Made by a program: the position numbers and the translations under genes. A stretch of DNA of 64,000 nucleotides from Acuticoccus mangrovi (GTDB taxonomy: Bacteria; Pseudomonadota; Alphaproteobacteria; Rhizobiales; Amorphaceae). Of the stretch, positions 61,835 to 64,000 are shown piece after piece (positions within the stretch are counted from its first letter, which is position 1; each line of letters begins with the position of its first letter). The stretch spans positions 1 through 64,000 of the forward strand of contig NZ_JAEKJA010000011.1 in assembly GCF_016411865.1 (NCBI RefSeq). The letters run 5' to 3'. A model generated the notes under the pieces. The model did not search any database. It was not told the DNA's origin and was given only the letters and a program-made list of their open reading frames with translations.

Positions 61835-64000
61835 TCAAGCAGCCGCGACGGCGGACACCTCCGGCAATTCTCCGTCGAGCCGCATGAAGCGCGGCACCGC
61901 CGTCCACACCAGCGCCGTCTCGACGTGGTGACCGGGCAGGATGCGGCGCACCAGCGCCCGATAGATGGCGAGCTGCCGACGGTAGGGGGCGGAGACCTCC
62001 GCCGCGCTCGCCGGCACGACGCGATCGGTCTTGAAGTCCACGATCAGCGCCCGATTCCCGTCGATCTGCAGCCGGTCGATGCGCCCGCTCGCCCGCCGCA
62101 CCGCGCCGCCGGCGAGCCGCACGTCGCCGATCACCGCCACCTCGCGCCGCACCTTGGGCGCCGCAAGCTCGGGCAGCGCCATCACCGCGCGCGCCTCCGC
62201 CACAATGGCCGCCACGGCATCGCTGCCGAGCGTGGGGTGAAGGGCGGCGACGCGGGCCGCCATCGTCGCGGCGTCGGCGTCGCGCTCCATCAGCGCGTGC
62301 AGCACGTCGCCGAACTCGGCGGCCGGCAGCGGTCGCGCCGCGAGAGCCTCGCCCTCGGCCGTCTCGTGCTCGCCCTCGGAGGGGGCGAGCGGCTCCGGCG
62401 CCCCGGCCGGCACGATCGCCGGCGCCCGCAGCCAATCGGGCGCCGGCACCGGGCGGCGCGTCGGCGCGCGGCGGGCGGCGGAGGGGAGCGACGTGCCGGC
62501 GGGCTCGCGGAAGGCGAGCGCCGGCTCGGCGTGCCCCGGCAGCGCGAAGGGCGTCGCGTCGCCGGCGAGCGCCTCGCCCACGATCTCGTGCCACATGCCG
62601 GCCTCGGGCGTGCGGGTGCGGTAGGCCCCACACACCACGAGATGCCGCTCGGCGCGCGTCATCCCGACATAGAGGAGGCGGTAGTGCTCGGCCTGCTCGG
62701 CGGCGCGCGCCGCCTCCTCCCGCGCCGCCACCACCATGGGCTTGTGGTCCCTGGTCGGCGCGAAGAGCAGCACCTCCCCTCCGTCTTCGGCCCTGAGCGG
62801 CACGAGGCGGGGCCGGGTGCGCCCGGCGACGGCGCGGCTGCCGACGTCGGCGAGGAACACCACCGGCGCCTCGAGCCCCTTGGAGCCGTGCGCCGTCATC
62901 ACCCGCACCGTGTCGCCGTTCCCCTCGGTGGAGCGGCGCAGCTCGGTGCGCGTCTTGGCGAGGCGCATCAGAAAGGTCTCGAGGGCGGGAATGCCGCGGC
63001 TTTCGAAATCGAGCGCGATGTCGAGGAAGGCGTCGAGCGCATCTTCGGCCTCCGAACCCATGCGGGCGGCGAAGTCGGCGCGCCGCCCCTCGCCGGCGAG
63101 GATGCCAGCGAAGAGGTCGAACGGCCGCCCGGTGGCCGCGAGCCGCCGCCAGCGCACCAGGGTGGCGTGCGCCTCGCGCGCCGCCGCGTCGCCCTCCGCC
63201 AGCGCGGCGAAGAGGCTGCCCGCCCGGCCGTGCGCCACGCGGAACAGTGCCTCGTCGGAAAAGCCGAACAGAGGGCCCCGCAGCACCGCGGCGAGCGACA
63301 GGTCGTCCCGCGAGATCAACGCGCGGGCGAGGGCGACCATGTCCTTGACCGCGATATGCTCGGTGACATCGAGCCGGTCGGCGCCGGCGGCTGGGATCCC
63401 GCGCCGCTTCAGTTCGCGGTTCATCAGCGTGGCGAAGGGCTCGCGCTTGCGGGCGAGGATCAAGACGTCGCCCGGGCGGATCGGCGGCCCGCCGTCGGGC
63501 CCGTCGACCATCCAGCGCTCGATCTGGTCGGCGATGGCCTGCACCAGCTTGGCGGGGCCGTCCTCGTCGGCGGTCTCGTCGAAGGGGGCGTCCCAGTCGC
63601 CGGGCTTCTCCGCCACCGTGCTCGCAAACAGCGGCCAGACGTCGACGCCGCCCGCCGCCTGCCGCGTCGCAAGGTGGCGCACGCCGCCCGGCGGCGCGCC
63701 GACGGCGGCGGCAAGCTCCGGCCGGGCGAACACCCGATCCACCGCCGCGAGCACCTGCGGGGCGGAGCGCATCGAGTGGGCGAGCTCCACCGCATGGAAG
63801 GTGAGATCGATGTCGGCGGCGGAGGCCTCGTAGGCGGCCCGCTTCTCGGCGAAGAGGCGCGGCGCGGCGCCCTGGAAGGAGTAGATCGACTGCTTCTCGT
63901 CGCCCACCACGAAGAGGGTACGGTGAGCTTCCCGCGCTCCCACCCCGGCGAAGAACTCCTCGGTGAGCGCGCCGACGAGGTCCCACTGGGGAGGCGAGGT
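61835..64000 (-). CDS. addA: AddA helicase-nuclease, C-terminal part (cut by the window edge)
   Basis: The last 722 residues of a double-strand-break-repair helicase-nuclease. UvrD-type helicase motifs are seen in order: VVGDEKQSIYSFQGA, HSMRSAPQVL, VRVMTAHGSKGLEAPVVFLAD and LLYVGMTRAERHLVV. The C-terminal PD-(D/E)xK nuclease has RIDRLQIDGNRALIVDFKT and YRRQLAIYRALV. The frame is open to position 64000, so the N-terminal half, including Walker A, is outside. It is followed by trxA on the same strand. Confidence 0.94.
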   Translation of the reverse strand, partial: TSPPQWDLVGALTEEFFAGVGAREAHRTLFVVGDEKQSIYSFQGAAPRLFAEKRAAYEASAADIDLTFHAVELAHSMRSAPQVLAAVDRVFARPELAAAVGAPPGGVRHLATRQAAGGVDVWPLFASTVAEKPGDWDAPFDETADEDGPAKLVQAIADQIERWMVDGPDGGPPIRPGDVLILARKREPFATLMNRELKRRGIPAAGADRLDVTEHIAVKDMVALARALISRDDLSLAAVLRGPLFGFSDEALFRVAHGRAGSLFAALAEGDAAAREAHATLVRWRRLAATGRPFDLFAGILAGEGRRADFAARMGSEAEDALDAFLDIALDFESRGIPALETFLMRLAKTRTELRRSTEGNGDTVRVMTAHGSKGLEAPVVFLADVGSRAVAGRTRPRLVPLRAEDGGEVLLFAPTRDHKPMVVAAREEAARAAEQAEHYRLLYVGMTRAERHLVVCGAYRTRTPEAGMWHEIVGEALAGDATPFALPGHAEPALAFREPAGTSLPSAARRAPTRRPVPAPDWLRAPAIVPAGAPEPLAPSEGEHETAEGEALAARPLPAAEFGDVLHALMERDADAATMAARVAALHPTLGSDAVAAIVAEARAVMALPELAAPKVRREVAVIGDVRLAGGAVRRASGRIDRLQIDGNRALIVDFKTDRVVPASAAEVSAPYRRQLAIYRALVRRILPGHHVETALVWTAVPRFMRLDGELPEVSAVAAA

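Overview
The window is a GC-rich, densely packed stretch of chromosome from an alphaproteobacterium, most likely of the Hyphomicrobiales (Rhizobiales). The evidence is gene content: a GapR/DUF2312 protein, a DUF1036 gene coupled to pyruvate kinase, the folM-like SDR / uvrC / pgsA / moaD / moaE neighbourhood, addA followed by trxA, two kinds of TRAP transporter, and one promoter that fits the EcfG general-stress consensus. No phage, transposase, CRISPR array or rRNA is visible. One tRNA gene, tRNA-Thr(CGT), is complete with an encoded CCA.

Left part (1-23.1 kb) is accessory metabolism, nearly all on the minus strand. A copper ATPase and a CsoR repressor diverge from a copper-type operator. Then come a four-gene operon (thioredoxin-like protein with CxxS, MalY/PatB-type PLP enzyme, FAD amine/amino-acid oxidase, Pht5-like protein), a serine hydrolase with a divergent LysR regulator, a HyuA/HyuB hydantoinase-oxoprolinase operon with a VOC protein, an AraC regulator, and a complete oligopeptide-type ABC importer operon that ends in two SDR dehydrogenases. 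It closes with the remains of a molybdopterin oxidoreductase whose catalytic middle has been deleted.

Middle part (23.5-40.3 kb) holds a 3-mercaptopyruvate-type sulfurtransferase, tRNA-Thr, a DctPQM TRAP transporter, and then the most unusual locus: three adjacent minus-strand genes for exported proteins made of EF-hands (two of the three), about 15-16 copies of a nine-residue V-x-V-x-Q-P-x-P-x repeat, and a C-terminal PRC-barrel. These are followed by a TAXI-type TRAP system (binding protein, fused permease) interleaved with an Asp/Glu racemase, TenA, a DUF924 gene and a class III aminotransferase.

Right part (40.3-64 kb) is largely housekeeping: a membrane glycosyltransferase, pyk-DUF1036, gapR, two cell-wall enzymes (DUF882 M15-like, L,D-transpeptidase), M3 oligopeptidase with a haem-dependent N-demethylase-like gene, a GT39 glycosyltransferase, folM-like SDR, uvrC, a solitary flagellin, pgsA-moaD-moaE, and a minus-strand run addA-trxA-grpE-capsule gene cut by the right edge.

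Taken together the accessory genes suggest a heterotroph that imports peptides, amino acids and organic acids through high-affinity binding-protein systems and breaks them down with oxidases, racemases, aminotransferases and hydantoinases. All three binding-protein genes are followed by a perfect intercistronic hairpin.
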